A stretch of DNA of 62,410 bases from Roseivirga sp. (GCA_029262895.1 JAJCYM010000087.1:1-62410), one strand, 5' to 3'. Numbered from the stretch's first letter, positions 48,492-57,475 are shown. Notes: generated by a model not told the origin, from the letters alone. Translations and numbers: made by a program.

Positions 48492-49808
48492 TTACACTGC
48501 ATCAGAAAGTGAAGAGAACGTAAAGTCTCTGACCTTCATATAAGGAATCAGGTTGCCATTAATTCTCACCTGTTGTCCTAAGGTTTCCAGATTATTGAGC
48601 ATAATAATCGGGCTCTCATTAAATCTGAAATTCTTCACAGGATGCTTGATCCTTCCGTTTTCAATAAAGAAAGTACCATCCCTGGTCAGGCCAGTATATA
48701 ATAAGGTCTGCGGGTCTACGGTTCTGATATACCAAAGCCGAGTGACCAAAACACCTCTTCGTGTATCCTTAATCAGGTCTTCAAGCGATGCATCGCCCCC
48801 CGCCATAATTCCGTTGCTCGGAAAAGGCACAGGATCCACGCCTTGCTTATCCGCCCAATAGCGGCCATAAGCAAGATTTTCAACAACACCATTCTTAATC
48901 CAATCTGTTCTTTTCAACTGCTCCCCAGCACCGTTCCATGTAGAAACCGGCACCTCGGGGTTTTGCGGATCAGACCAAATTTGAACTCTCTCGTCAACAA
49001 TTTTTTCTCCCAGCTTGTTGCCTCCGCCTTCCTTGGACATAAAGCTTCTTCCTTCATCCGCATTTCGTGCATTAAAGGAGAAAAGCATATTGCCTATCAG
49101 TTGTTCAGATGCAGCTGGTTCCAAAATCACCGTATAGCGTCCCGGCTCGATTGCTTTTGCATTTCGCGATTGCAATGCCTTGTCAATCGCAATGGCTGAA
49201 GCTTCTGCCGCATCGAATTTATTGATATCATTCACATCTCTGGAAACCCAACCCGAACCAGTACCGTCATTTGACCTCATGGTCACGGTAAAATTGGCAT
49301 TCGTTGACTGATTGTATGCAAACAATCCTTTGGTATTCATCATGGCCTGAAAACCAGCAGAGTCATTCAAAAATCCTGCTGCCGTCACGCCTTTTGCCGA
49401 TGCCGGGTTGATACTACTAGCCGCAACATCCGTCCTGAATTCAGGCTTGATATTGGCCGTTGACTGTGAGTACGTATTTGACTCCAAGTAGGTCTGTGGA
49501 CCGAGTGGGCCCATAAACTCTGGGTTCTCAGGAGAAAGCTTTGCCAGTTCTTCCGAAAGAGCCACTGCTTTTTGCAGAGAGGCATCATCCAATTCATCAA
49601 TGGTGGCTACACCTACCCTTTTTCCAAAATTACTTTGAACGACCAGGTTCTGATTGGATCTGTGTCCTGCCGTAGAAACGGAATTTCGTGCGTAACGAAT
49701 GTTACCACTTTCACTTCCCGTCAAATTCACTTCGCAAGCATCAGCCTTGGAATAGCCGAGTGCTTTTTCCATGATCTGCCTTGCTTCATCTTTAGTATAT
49801 ATTGCCAT
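48492..49808 (-). CDS. pmbA: TldD/PmbA family protein, PmbA-type (non-metal subunit)
   Basis: A 438-residue protein of the TldD/PmbA metallopeptidase pair, which trims unfolded peptides such as microcin precursors and CcdA. It has no HExxxH motif (the equivalent is EPAASEQLIGNMLFSF), so it is the PmbA-like (TldE) partner that forms half of the heterodimer tunnel. No signal peptide is visible (MAIYTKDEARQIMEKALGYS). It lies 28 bases downstream of tldD on the minus strand, and the terminator at 48435 ends the two-gene operon. Confidence 0.85.
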   Translation of the reverse strand: MAIYTKDEARQIMEKALGYSKADACEVNLTGSESGNIRYARNSVSTAGHRSNQNLVVQSNFGKRVGVATIDELDDASLQKAVALSEELAKLSPENPEFMGPLGPQTYLESNTYSQSTANIKPEFRTDVAASSINPASAKGVTAAGFLNDSAGFQAMMNTKGLFAYNQSTNANFTVTMRSNDGTGSGWVSRDVNDINKFDAAEASAIAIDKALQSRNAKAIEPGRYTVILEPAASEQLIGNMLFSFNARNADEGRSFMSKEGGGNKLGEKIVDERVQIWSDPQNPEVPVSTWNGAGEQLKRTDWIKNGVVENLAYGRYWADKQGVDPVPFPSNGIMAGGDASLEDLIKDTRRGVLVTRLWYIRTVDPQTLLYTGLTRDGTFFIENGRIKHPVKNFRFNESPIIMLNNLETLGQQVRINGNLIPYMKVRDFTFSSLSDAV

Positions 49809-49836
49809 TTTTATGTCGTTTTCTGTTAAACAATGA

Positions 49837-51477
49837 TTAAATGCTGCGACCTGTGTTGATCACATTTACATCATCAAAACGCGAAGTGGAGCTGCCATGC
49901 GACACTGCACTTACCTGAGATGGCTGGCCTTTTCCATCGAAGAAAGAACCAAACATTCTATAATCGTTTTGATCACAAATCTTGGAACATGAGTTCCAAA
50001 ACTCCTGCGTATTCGACTGATACGCCACATCGTTTAACATGCCTTCTACTTTACCATTCTTGATTTCGTAGAACACTGTTCCACCAAACTGGAAATTATA
50101 TCGCTGCTGGTCAATTGAATAAGACCCACGACCGGCAATGTAGATTCCTTTCTCAGTGTCTTTAATCATATCATCAACTGAGTAAGGCTCTGTGCCCGGC
50201 TCCAACGAAACGTTTGGCATTCTCTGGAACTGAACATCGTTCCAGCTCTGAGAATAGCAACATCCGTGTGATTCATTTTGGCCAATCATATGTACCTGAT
50301 CACGAATGGCCTGGTAGTTCACCAGTATACCATCTCTGACTAAATCCCATTTCTTACATTTTACGCCTTCATCATCATAGCCAACAGCACCCAAGGAACC
50401 TTCCTGAGTTTTGTCTGCCACAAGGTTTACCAATTTGCTTCCATATTGAAAATCCTTAGACTCCCACTTATCCAAAGTGGCAAAGCTTGTTCCAGCATAG
50501 TTGGCTTCATAGCCCAGTACCCTATCCAATTCGAGCGGATGCCCTACTGATTCGTGAATGGTAAGACCCAAATGATTTGGCTCCAGAATCACAGAATATT
50601 TGCCTGGCTCAACTGATTTTGCGGTGAGCATTTCCTTCGCTTGTTTTGCTGCCGCAGTGGCATCTTCAACAATGTCGTAGCTCTTCTTATAAAGCATTAA
50701 GTCGCCCGCACCTTTAATTTTCTCGGAGGCTTTTCCATCCATATACTCAAAGCCCATACCTACAGGAGCACTCAAACCTTGTCTGGTTTTAAACTTCCCT
50801 GCTTTTTGGTCAATGGCTGTAACACCAATTGTAGGCCAAATCCTATGAACATCCTGATCGATATAGGAACCATCCGTTGAGGCAAAATACTTTTGCTCAT
50901 TCACCTGGAACAATGCGGAGTTAACAAAGTTAGCTCCATTGTCCATGGCTGCTGCATTAGCACTTAGGAGTAAGTCTACTTTATCCGCAATAGGCACCTC
51001 TCTAAAGTCTTTTTCCAATGGGGTTTTCCATGAAACCTCACCATGGCCCTGCACCGGAGCAAGTTTTACAGGCTCAGTCTGGATTTTTGAATTTGCCTTG
51101 GCAATGGCAACGGCTTGACCTGTCGCCTTTTTAATGCCATCCGGTGAAACATCCGTAGTTGAGGCAAAGCCCCAGGTTCCATTGGCGATTACCCGAATGC
51201 CCATACCGAACGACTCGGTGTTTTGGACGCCTTGAACTGTCTTTTCTCGAGTGAAAACAAATTGGTTCAGATACCGACCAATCCTGGCGTCAGCATAACT
51301 CGCACCCAGCGATCGGGCAGAGTTGAGTGCTATGTCTGCCATAGTCTTTTTCTGCGCATTGTCCATAATCGGATCCATTAGCGCTTCGACCGAAATAGGA
51401 TTTCCCATCATATAGGAAGGCACCAATAAGGCGCCTGCTCCCAGTCCGGCCACTTGTACAAAATCTCTTCGTTTCAA
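49837..51477 (-). CDS. tldD: TldD-type metallopeptidase with twin-arginine-like leader
   Basis: A 546-residue zinc peptidase subunit. The metal motif LTIHESVGHPLELD (HExxxH) is near residue 305. The C-terminal part has KNGKVEGMLNDVAYQSNTQEFW and CSKICDQN. Unlike cytoplasmic E. coli TldD, it begins MKRRDFVQVAGLGAGALLV, a twin-arginine type leader (RRDF followed by a hydrophobic core), followed by a cleavage-like PSYMMGNP. So this subunit may be exported while PmbA is not, which would break the known heterodimer. Substrates in Bacteroidota are unknown. Confidence 0.87.
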   Translation of the reverse strand: MKRRDFVQVAGLGAGALLVPSYMMGNPISVEALMDPIMDNAQKKTMADIALNSARSLGASYADARIGRYLNQFVFTREKTVQGVQNTESFGMGIRVIANGTWGFASTTDVSPDGIKKATGQAVAIAKANSKIQTEPVKLAPVQGHGEVSWKTPLEKDFREVPIADKVDLLLSANAAAMDNGANFVNSALFQVNEQKYFASTDGSYIDQDVHRIWPTIGVTAIDQKAGKFKTRQGLSAPVGMGFEYMDGKASEKIKGAGDLMLYKKSYDIVEDATAAAKQAKEMLTAKSVEPGKYSVILEPNHLGLTIHESVGHPLELDRVLGYEANYAGTSFATLDKWESKDFQYGSKLVNLVADKTQEGSLGAVGYDDEGVKCKKWDLVRDGILVNYQAIRDQVHMIGQNESHGCCYSQSWNDVQFQRMPNVSLEPGTEPYSVDDMIKDTEKGIYIAGRGSYSIDQQRYNFQFGGTVFYEIKNGKVEGMLNDVAYQSNTQEFWNSCSKICDQNDYRMFGSFFDGKGQPSQVSAVSHGSSTSRFDDVNVINTGRSI

Positions 51478-52107
51478 ATTAACCTCCTTTTTAGTTAAAC
51501 AATTGAATTAATTCAAAGGCAGTTGTTGACCTTTCCATTGAATAAATTGCTCATAATTTGAGCATAGCTTGAATTTAATTACATAAGTGGTCATTTCCCA
51601 TCAATGAGGCGGGAAACATCACGTATAACCCTTCATTCCTTGAACCCGGATCATGTAATAGAATTTCTATTACGGACGTAACTCGCTTCGAATCAGTCGC
51701 TTCGCTTCATTTGTCTTTTCACCATAGCGGTGCTATGCTTTCAAAGCCAAAAATCCTGATTCATTGCGATTTACACCCTCATTACGACCTCTATTGCATA
51801 AACCGGGTTGAAAGGTTATGAATTTTAGACGAATCAGTCTTAGTCAAAGTTGCTATTTCAAGCCTGACTTATTTAAATGGTATATATAGATTTTAATATG
51901 AGCGGGGATTGGATCGATTTATTACTCATACCTCAGCGACTTTATGGGATTCGCTTTTGCGGTTTTTTACGAACTATTGACCTTTGTTTCAAAAAGTTAC
52001 ACTCAAATTAGACTAACCTCCTGTCCTTTTTGATCAACGGCTTGTTAAAAATTGCTAAAACGTACTCTGCTTATTTGATTAAATTCATTCTCATTTCAAT
52101 CAACCCT
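51478..52107. other. 630-base spacer with a palindromic element, no gene seen
   Basis: No convincing protein-coding frame between tldD (minus) and the amidohydrolase (plus). It contains the 167-base inverted-repeat element at 51643-51809 and A/T-rich flanks that should hold both divergent promoters. Confidence 0.5.
51643..51809. repeat. inverted-repeat element (about 167 bases) with internal hairpins
   Basis: Ends AACCCGGATCATGTAATAGA (51643-51662) and CTATTGCATAAACCGGGTT (51791-51809) are inverted copies with four differences in 21 positions. Inside are TAATAGAA-T-TTCTATTA and CATAGC-GGT-GCTATG. Size and ends fit a MITE-like element or a structured RNA; no ORF is inside. Confidence 0.6.
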
Positions 52108-53772
52108 ATGCGAAAGTTAGTTGTACTCCTCTGCTCAATTCTTATTCTCTCGTCTTGTTCCAAAGACTATGACGTCATTATCAGAAACGGTACCGTCTAT
52201 GACGGTTCTGGCAATACCCCCATCCAAACAGATATCGGCATCAAGGGCGATGTAATTGACACCTTGGGTAATCTCTCGGGCTTCACGGCTAAACGAGAAG
52301 TAGATGCCACGGGCCTGGCCGTGTCTCCCGGCTTTATCAATATGCTCAGTTGGGCAACCAACTCCTTAATTACCGATGGTAAAAGTCAAAGTGATATTCG
52401 GCAAGGGGTCACGCTTGAAGTTTTTGGTGAGGGTACTTCCATGGGACCATTAAGTGCTCAGGCAAAGGAAGAAATAGAAGAGGAAGGCGATAAAGTGGAA
52501 TGGGAAACTTTGGGTGAATACCTTGAATACCTTGAGAAAAAGGGTGTTTCCACCAATGTGGCTTCGTTTTTAGGAGCGACCACGTTGCGCACTTATACCA
52601 TTGGTTATGAAAACCGTCCTCCTACTGCCGAGGAATTAGATGCTATGCGAATGCTTACTCGCCAAGCCATGGAAGAAGGTGCCTTGGGTATTGGATCTTC
52701 ATTGATCTACGCGCCCGCATTCTACTCCAGCACTGAAGAGCTAATTGAAATCTGCAAAATAGCAGCCGAATATGGGGGAATGTATATATCCCATATGAGA
52801 AGCGAGGGGAATCGGTTTTTGGAGAGCATTGATGAATTGATGCGTATTTCCAGTGAAGCAGGGCTACCGGCCGAAATTTACCACCTTAAAGCCAGTGGTG
52901 CGGACAATTGGCATAAGATGGATTTGGCTTTTGCCAAAATTGATAGTGCCAGGGCCGCAGGACTGCAAATCACCACCGATATGTACACCTATACTGCAGG
53001 CTCTACCGGTTTGGATGCAGCTATGCCCCCATGGGTGCAGGAAGGTGGATATGATGAATGGGCCAAGAGGCTGCAAGACCCTGAAATAAGGGAAAGGCTC
53101 AAGGTAGAAATGACCACTCCAACAGATGAATGGGAAAACCTACTCTATGCCGCAGGCACTCCTGAAAAATGTTTGCTGGTGGGATTCAAAAACGATTCAC
53201 TAAAATACCTTACAGGAAAAACACTAGGTGAAGTAGCCAAAATGCGAGGTAAGTCCCCGGAAGAAACTGCGATGGACTTAGTCTGGCAGGATGGAAGTCG
53301 GGTGCAGGTAGTTTATTTCCTGATGTCCGAAGAAAATGTAAAGAAGCAGATTGCTCTGCCATATATGAGCTTCGGTTCTGATGCGGGTTCTCTGGCTACA
53401 GAGGGTGTCTTTTTAGAGTCCAGCACTCACCCCAGGGCATATGGCAACTTTGCAAGACTACTTGGCAAATATGTTCGTGATGAAAAAATCATTTCCCTGG
53501 AAGAGGCGATTTACAAATTGACTACCCTGCCTGCCACCAACCTCAAAATCAGAAGTAGAGGTGCGCTTAAAGTTGGCTACTATGCCGACATTGCCATCTT
53601 TGACCCGAACGAGATTCAAGATCACGCGACATTTGATAAACCGCATCAGTATAGCACTGGTATGGTACATGTTTTTGTCAATGGCAAACAGGTGTTGAAA
53701 AACGGAAATCATACTGGTAAGAAACCTGGAAGAGCGGTTAGAGGACCAGGTTGGACAGGTTTTGAACAATAA
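52108..53772 (+). CDS. D-aminoacylase-like amidohydrolase lipoprotein with atypical metal site
   Basis: A 554-residue amidohydrolase-superfamily lipoprotein (lipobox LILSSC, from ATG 52108). It is close to N-acyl-D-amino acid deacylases: DVIIRNGTVYDGSG, SHMRSEGN (metal His), YHLKASG (second His) and FGSDAGSLATEG with a metal-site Asp. However, the usual HxH strand after PGF is replaced by INMLSWAT (about 76-84), and the position of the metal-binding Cys reads VFGEG, so a Glu appears instead. This suggests a subfamily with one metal ion or other chemistry. The longer start at 52030 is unlikely. Monocistronic. Confidence 0.85.
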   Translation: MRKLVVLLCSILILSSCSKDYDVIIRNGTVYDGSGNTPIQTDIGIKGDVIDTLGNLSGFTAKREVDATGLAVSPGFINMLSWATNSLITDGKSQSDIRQGVTLEVFGEGTSMGPLSAQAKEEIEEEGDKVEWETLGEYLEYLEKKGVSTNVASFLGATTLRTYTIGYENRPPTAEELDAMRMLTRQAMEEGALGIGSSLIYAPAFYSSTEELIEICKIAAEYGGMYISHMRSEGNRFLESIDELMRISSEAGLPAEIYHLKASGADNWHKMDLAFAKIDSARAAGLQITTDMYTYTAGSTGLDAAMPPWVQEGGYDEWAKRLQDPEIRERLKVEMTTPTDEWENLLYAAGTPEKCLLVGFKNDSLKYLTGKTLGEVAKMRGKSPEETAMDLVWQDGSRVQVVYFLMSEENVKKQIALPYMSFGSDAGSLATEGVFLESSTHPRAYGNFARLLGKYVRDEKIISLEEAIYKLTTLPATNLKIRSRGALKVGYYADIAIFDPNEIQDHATFDKPHQYSTGMVHVFVNGKQVLKNGNHTGKKPGRAVRGPGWTGFEQ

Positions 53773-53822
53773 GCCAGGCAGGGAACTAATTATATGTATG
53801 TACATGTTTATGTTGCGTACCT

Positions 53823-53901
53823 GTCATCCTGAACTCGTTTCAGGATCTCATTATAGTACCGATGATTAGCTAAGGAGATCCCCAGTCAAGCTGAGGATGA
53901 C
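53823..53901. repeat. REP-like inverted repeat (GTCATCC family)
   Basis: Left arm 53823-53849 begins GTCATCCTGAACTCGTTTCA and the right arm 53875-53901 ends GTCAAGCTGAGGATGAC. A second copy with a degenerate left arm lies at 55565-55643. The element lies between the amidohydrolase and pirin genes. Confidence 0.65.
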
Positions 53902-53941
53902 GTTCTAAAAGGATTCAGAAATAGTTAGAAAGGAAAATAAA

Positions 53942-54955
53942 ATGAACAATTCAATAATCAATGTAAAGCCACTTGGTTTCCCATGGGAAACTTTAGACCC
54001 GTTTCTTTTTTGTGCTTTTCACAAGGATGATTACCCAAAGGGTGATGGGCAAATGAGGCCATTGGCTTCACTTGAAGGAAGAAACCTGGGTTCTGACTTT
54101 GGAGGGAAAGATGGTTTTAGTATGTATCATGGACAAACCGTTCCTGGCTTTCCATCGCATCCTCATCGAGGTTTCGAGACAATCACTATAGCCGAAAAAG
54201 GGTTGGTGGATCACTCCGACTCTCTTGGTGCTGCCGGTAGATTTGGTGACGGTGACGTGCAATGGATGACAGCCGGCAAAGGTGTTCAACATTGTGAGAT
54301 GTTTCCGCTGCTAAAAGAAGAGGAGGAAAATCCATTGGTGCTCTTCCAAATTTGGTTAAACCTGCCTCGTAAAGGGAAAATGGTTGAACCACATTTTGCC
54401 ATGTTATGGCATGAAAACATTCCTGTTTTTGAAAATAAGGATGAAAACGGCAACATCACTAAGGTAAATGTCATTACAGGCAAGCTTGGTGACTATGATA
54501 TCGATGCTCCTGCCCCTGATTCGTGGGCCGCTAATCCTTATAATGAGGTGGCCGTTTGGACAATCGAGATGGCCCCCAATGCAGAATGGACAATGCCTTT
54601 GGCTTCAGACCAGGCTAATCGGGCTCTATATTATTATGAAGGGGACAGCCTAAGATTAGACGGACAAGAAGTTGGAAATGGAAAAACAATTCAGACCAAA
54701 GCGGATATGCCAACTACTCTTGTCAATGGAGATCAAACCTCAAAGTTGCTCTTTTTGCAGGGTAGGCCTATTGGTGAGCCCGTGGCTAAATATGGTCCAT
54801 TTGTGATGAATACGAATACGGAAATCCAGCAGGCTATGCAGGACTATCAACGCACTCAGTTTGGAGGATGGCCCTGGCCAAGTCATGATCATACCCATGG
54901 CAAGGACCGAGGGCGTTTCGCACTTCATGCTGATGGTCGAGAGGAGACTAAATAG
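53942..54955 (+). CDS. pirin family protein (cupin, possible quercetinase)
   Basis: A 337-residue bicupin of the pirin family. The N-terminal cupin holds the metal motif FPSHPHRGFETITIAEKGLV (His-x-His region), then H of VDHSD and GVQHCE near 105-120. The C-terminal cupin is present but lacks metal ligands. Some pirins open quercetin with dioxygen; others act in redox sensing. The position between repeats and a double hairpin shows it is transcribed alone. Confidence 0.88.
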   Translation: MNNSIINVKPLGFPWETLDPFLFCAFHKDDYPKGDGQMRPLASLEGRNLGSDFGGKDGFSMYHGQTVPGFPSHPHRGFETITIAEKGLVDHSDSLGAAGRFGDGDVQWMTAGKGVQHCEMFPLLKEEEENPLVLFQIWLNLPRKGKMVEPHFAMLWHENIPVFENKDENGNITKVNVITGKLGDYDIDAPAPDSWAANPYNEVAVWTIEMAPNAEWTMPLASDQANRALYYYEGDSLRLDGQEVGNGKTIQTKADMPTTLVNGDQTSKLLFLQGRPIGEPVAKYGPFVMNTNTEIQQAMQDYQRTQFGGWPWPSHDHTHGKDRGRFALHADGREETK

Positions 54956-54973
54956 CTTAGGGGATATTGGGCC

Positions 54974-55058
54974 GATGTTTGTGTCTTCACAAACATCTTT
55001 CTTGAAAACAGAGCGCTCAGAAAATCATATCCAGTTCGTTTGTGAGGACACAAACGAA
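54974..55058. other. two tandem hairpins with related stems in the pirin 3' region
   Basis: Perfect 10-base stems GATGTTTGTG-TCTT-CACAAACATC (54974-54997) and TTCGTTTGTG-AGGA-CACAAACGAA (55035-55058). Both share GTTTGTG/CACAAAC in the stem. They could be RNA-protecting structures, a dimeric-protein binding site or REP-type sequences. Confidence 0.6.
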
Positions 55059-55073
55059 GACGGTTAAATTAAG

Positions 55074-55098
55074 GGCAGCCCCATCGGCTGCCTTTCTT
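55074..55098 (+). terminator. rho-independent terminator after pirin
   Basis: Stem GGCAGCC / GGCTGCC with a five-base loop, followed by TTTCTT. It ends the pirin transcript after the double hairpin. Confidence 0.75.
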
Positions 55099-55132
55099 AT
55101 ATTCGTGCAGGAATCATTTAAACCCAACAACT

Positions 55133-55561
55133 ATGAAAATTCAATGGATTAAACTCTTCATCCGGGTCTCCTTGGGCATTGGCTTTATTTCCGCAGTTGC
55201 AGATCGTCTCGGCATGTGGTCCGCTGACGTCTCCGCCTGGGGAAATTTTGATACTTTTCTAACCTACACAAGCACCTTAGTTCCATGGGTACCTGATTCC
55301 ATACTTCCCGCCCTAGGCTGGTCTGTCACTATTCTGGAAGCCGTGCTGGGTATCTTCTTAATATTAGGCTTAAAGACGAAAATATCGGCTCAAGTAAGCG
55401 GTTTGTTGCTTCTTGTATTTGGGCTATCAATGACTTTCACTTCTGGAATTAAAGGCCCGCTAGACTATTCCGTTTTCTCGGCTGCCGCTGCGGCTTTTGG
55501 ACTTTCATTGATTAAGGAGCGGTACATGGAGATTGATTCGCTCATTTCAAAAAACCGTTAG
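55133..55561 (+). CDS. DoxX family membrane protein
   Basis: A 142-residue membrane protein with four hydrophobic helices. It has RVSLGIGFISAVADRLGMW, the DoxX-like loop with W and F residues, LGWSVTILEAVLGIFLILGL and a last pair near 85-125. DoxX proteins form part of thiosulfate-quinone or oxidative-stress systems, but most have unknown function. It is monocistronic, between two repeats (54974-55098 hairpins upstream and the REP-like copy at 55565). Confidence 0.8.
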   Translation: MKIQWIKLFIRVSLGIGFISAVADRLGMWSADVSAWGNFDTFLTYTSTLVPWVPDSILPALGWSVTILEAVLGIFLILGLKTKISAQVSGLLLLVFGLSMTFTSGIKGPLDYSVFSAAAAAFGLSLIKERYMEIDSLISKNR

Positions 55562-55564
55562 TAC

Positions 55565-55643
55565 GTCATCTCCAAGAAACCTGGACTCTCAATAAATTAT
55601 CGGTTGTACTATTAATGAGATCCTTCGCTCTGCTCAGGATGAC
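55565..55643. repeat. second copy of the GTCATCC-family inverted repeat
   Basis: The right arm GAGATCCTTCGCTCTGCTCA then GGATGAC (55617-55643) closely matches the family. The left arm starting at 55565 (GTCATCTCC) has diverged. Confidence 0.5.
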
Positions 55644-55713
55644 GACCGAAAATAAATTAACCCTAGCCACATCTCCTGCCCTTTCTTATATTCACGCCCT
55701 TGAATAGAAGACT

Positions 55714-56949
55714 ATGACTCAACCTACCCTGGACCTTGATTTTGTAAGAAGCTACTTCCCCGCCCTACAAAACGGCTTTGTATTTATGGATAATGCCGGT
55801 GGTTCTCAAACCCTTAAACCAGTTGTCGATAAACTATCAGAATACCTACTGAACTATGATGTCCAGCACGGTGCTTCCTATGAGATCTCACAAAAGGCGG
55901 GAGAAAGAGTAGACTACGCTCAGGCAGAGTTGGCAAAACTGGTCAACGCTGCTGATCCAAAAGAAATCGTGATGGGACCTTCCTCCACCATGATGCTCAG
56001 GATATTGAGCTTGACGCTTTCCAAAGCATGGCAGCCTGGTGATGAGGTAATTACTACCAATTCAGAACATGAGGCCAATTCTTCTCCCTGGACTGATCTT
56101 GAAGACAAAGGGATTGTCGTGAAATTCTGGGAGGTAAACCTGGAAACACTTGAGCTCGATATAGATGACCTTAAAGCCCTGATTACCGATAAAACCAAGC
56201 TGGTCACTATCACGCATGCTTCTAATGTTCTAGGCACCATAAATCCTGTGGCAGAGATATCAAAGGTGGTACACGAAGCAGGCGCTCTGTTTAGTGTGGA
56301 TGGTGTGGCCCTGGCTCCCCATCGATTAGTTGATGTCCAGGCTTGGGACGTGGATTTTTATGTTTTTAGTTGCTATAAGGTCTATGGACCGCATTGTGCA
56401 TTGATGTACGGTAAACTACATTTATTGGAGGAGATGGCTGGTATCAATCACTACTTTATTGATCAGGTGCCTTACAAAATCCAACCTGGTAATAGGAATT
56501 TTGAAATGACATATAGCATGTCTGGTTTAACTGATTATCTACAAGAAGTGCATGATCATCATTATCCTGAGAACGCTGATATTTATGATCAACAGAAGTA
56601 CGCCAAGACCTTTGACCTTTTCGCTGAACATGAAGAAAAACTCAGTAATCGGCTTATAGAATACCTCAACGGCCGAGATGATATCACAGTGATCGGTGTT
56701 CCGAATGGAGACCGCAACAAACGCGTAGCTACAATAGCCTTCCATCATGATACCATGAGCAGTCCTGATATTGTTGAGAAGGTGGACCCTTATAAAATAG
56801 GAATCCGTTATGGCGATTTTTATGCCAAGAAGATTGTGGAAGCCTTGGGCCTTGTTGAGAAAGGCGGTCCGGTGAGGGTAAGCTTTGTACATTATAACAC
56901 TATGGAAGAAGTTGAGGCTTTGATTAGTGTTTTTGAAAACGTTCTATAA
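55714..56949 (+). CDS. class V aminotransferase, cysteine-desulfurase-like (no catalytic Cys)
   Basis: A 411-residue PLP enzyme of the cysteine-desulfurase-like group (TIGR01976 type). It has VFMDNAGGSQTLKPV at the start, TNSEHEANSSPWTDLED, the Schiff-base segment SCYKVYGPH (Lys near residue 224) and a C-terminal substrate loop GIRYGDFYAKKIVEALG. In true IscS/SufS that loop carries the persulfide Cys; here it has none, so desulfurase activity is unlikely. The next gene begins one base after its stop, so the two are co-transcribed. Substrate unknown. Confidence 0.85.
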   Translation: MTQPTLDLDFVRSYFPALQNGFVFMDNAGGSQTLKPVVDKLSEYLLNYDVQHGASYEISQKAGERVDYAQAELAKLVNAADPKEIVMGPSSTMMLRILSLTLSKAWQPGDEVITTNSEHEANSSPWTDLEDKGIVVKFWEVNLETLELDIDDLKALITDKTKLVTITHASNVLGTINPVAEISKVVHEAGALFSVDGVALAPHRLVDVQAWDVDFYVFSCYKVYGPHCALMYGKLHLLEEMAGINHYFIDQVPYKIQPGNRNFEMTYSMSGLTDYLQEVHDHHYPENADIYDQQKYAKTFDLFAEHEEKLSNRLIEYLNGRDDITVIGVPNGDRNKRVATIAFHHDTMSSPDIVEKVDPYKIGIRYGDFYAKKIVEALGLVEKGGPVRVSFVHYNTMEEVEALISVFENVL

Positions 56950-56950
56950 T

Positions 56951-57412
56951 ATGCCATTAGAATTTAGAAAAGTAAGAGAATCTGATTTGCCCTTTGTGGT
57001 TGGGCTTTTGGCCAATGATAAACTGGGCAAGCTCCGAGAGGATTTGCAGAACCCTCTTCCTGAGACATACCTGAAAGCCTTTGACGCCATTCTGCAGGAT
57101 AAGAATCAGGAGCTTATGGTGGTTGAAAATGAAGATGGCGAAATCATTGGCACCCTACAACTCAGCTTCATTCAATACCTTACCTACCAGGGAGGTATTC
57201 GGGCACAAATTGAAGCGGTCAGAATCAGGGATGATCAACGAGGGAAAGGTGTCGGTGAGGCCTTTATCAAATGGGCTATCAACAGAGCCAAAAAGAAAGG
57301 GGCACATATTCTTCAACTAACCTCAGACAAGCAAAGGCCGGAGGCCATTCATTTTTACGAAAAACTCGGTTTTAAGGCCAGTCATGAAGGAATGAAATTG
57401 CATTTCAAATAG
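56951..57412 (+). CDS. GNAT N-acetyltransferase
   Basis: A 153-residue acetyltransferase. It has FRKVRESDLPFVVGLL at the start, the acetyl-CoA motif VRIRDDQRGKGVGEAFIKWA (Q/RxxGxG/A), and LTSDKQRPEAIHFYEKLGFK at the C-terminus. The start ATG follows the aminotransferase stop by one base; the longer frame from 56927 overlaps it and is not needed. Co-transcription suggests both act on one amine substrate, but it cannot be named. It is convergent with the CHAT gene. Confidence 0.86.
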   Translation: MPLEFRKVRESDLPFVVGLLANDKLGKLREDLQNPLPETYLKAFDAILQDKNQELMVVENEDGEIIGTLQLSFIQYLTYQGGIRAQIEAVRIRDDQRGKGVGEAFIKWAINRAKKKGAHILQLTSDKQRPEAIHFYEKLGFKASHEGMKLHFK

Positions 57413-57475
57413 CTTTAAAACTCTCTCTTATGGTTGATCAGTGTGTAATAAGAATTCCGTTGAGGGTACGCTGGA

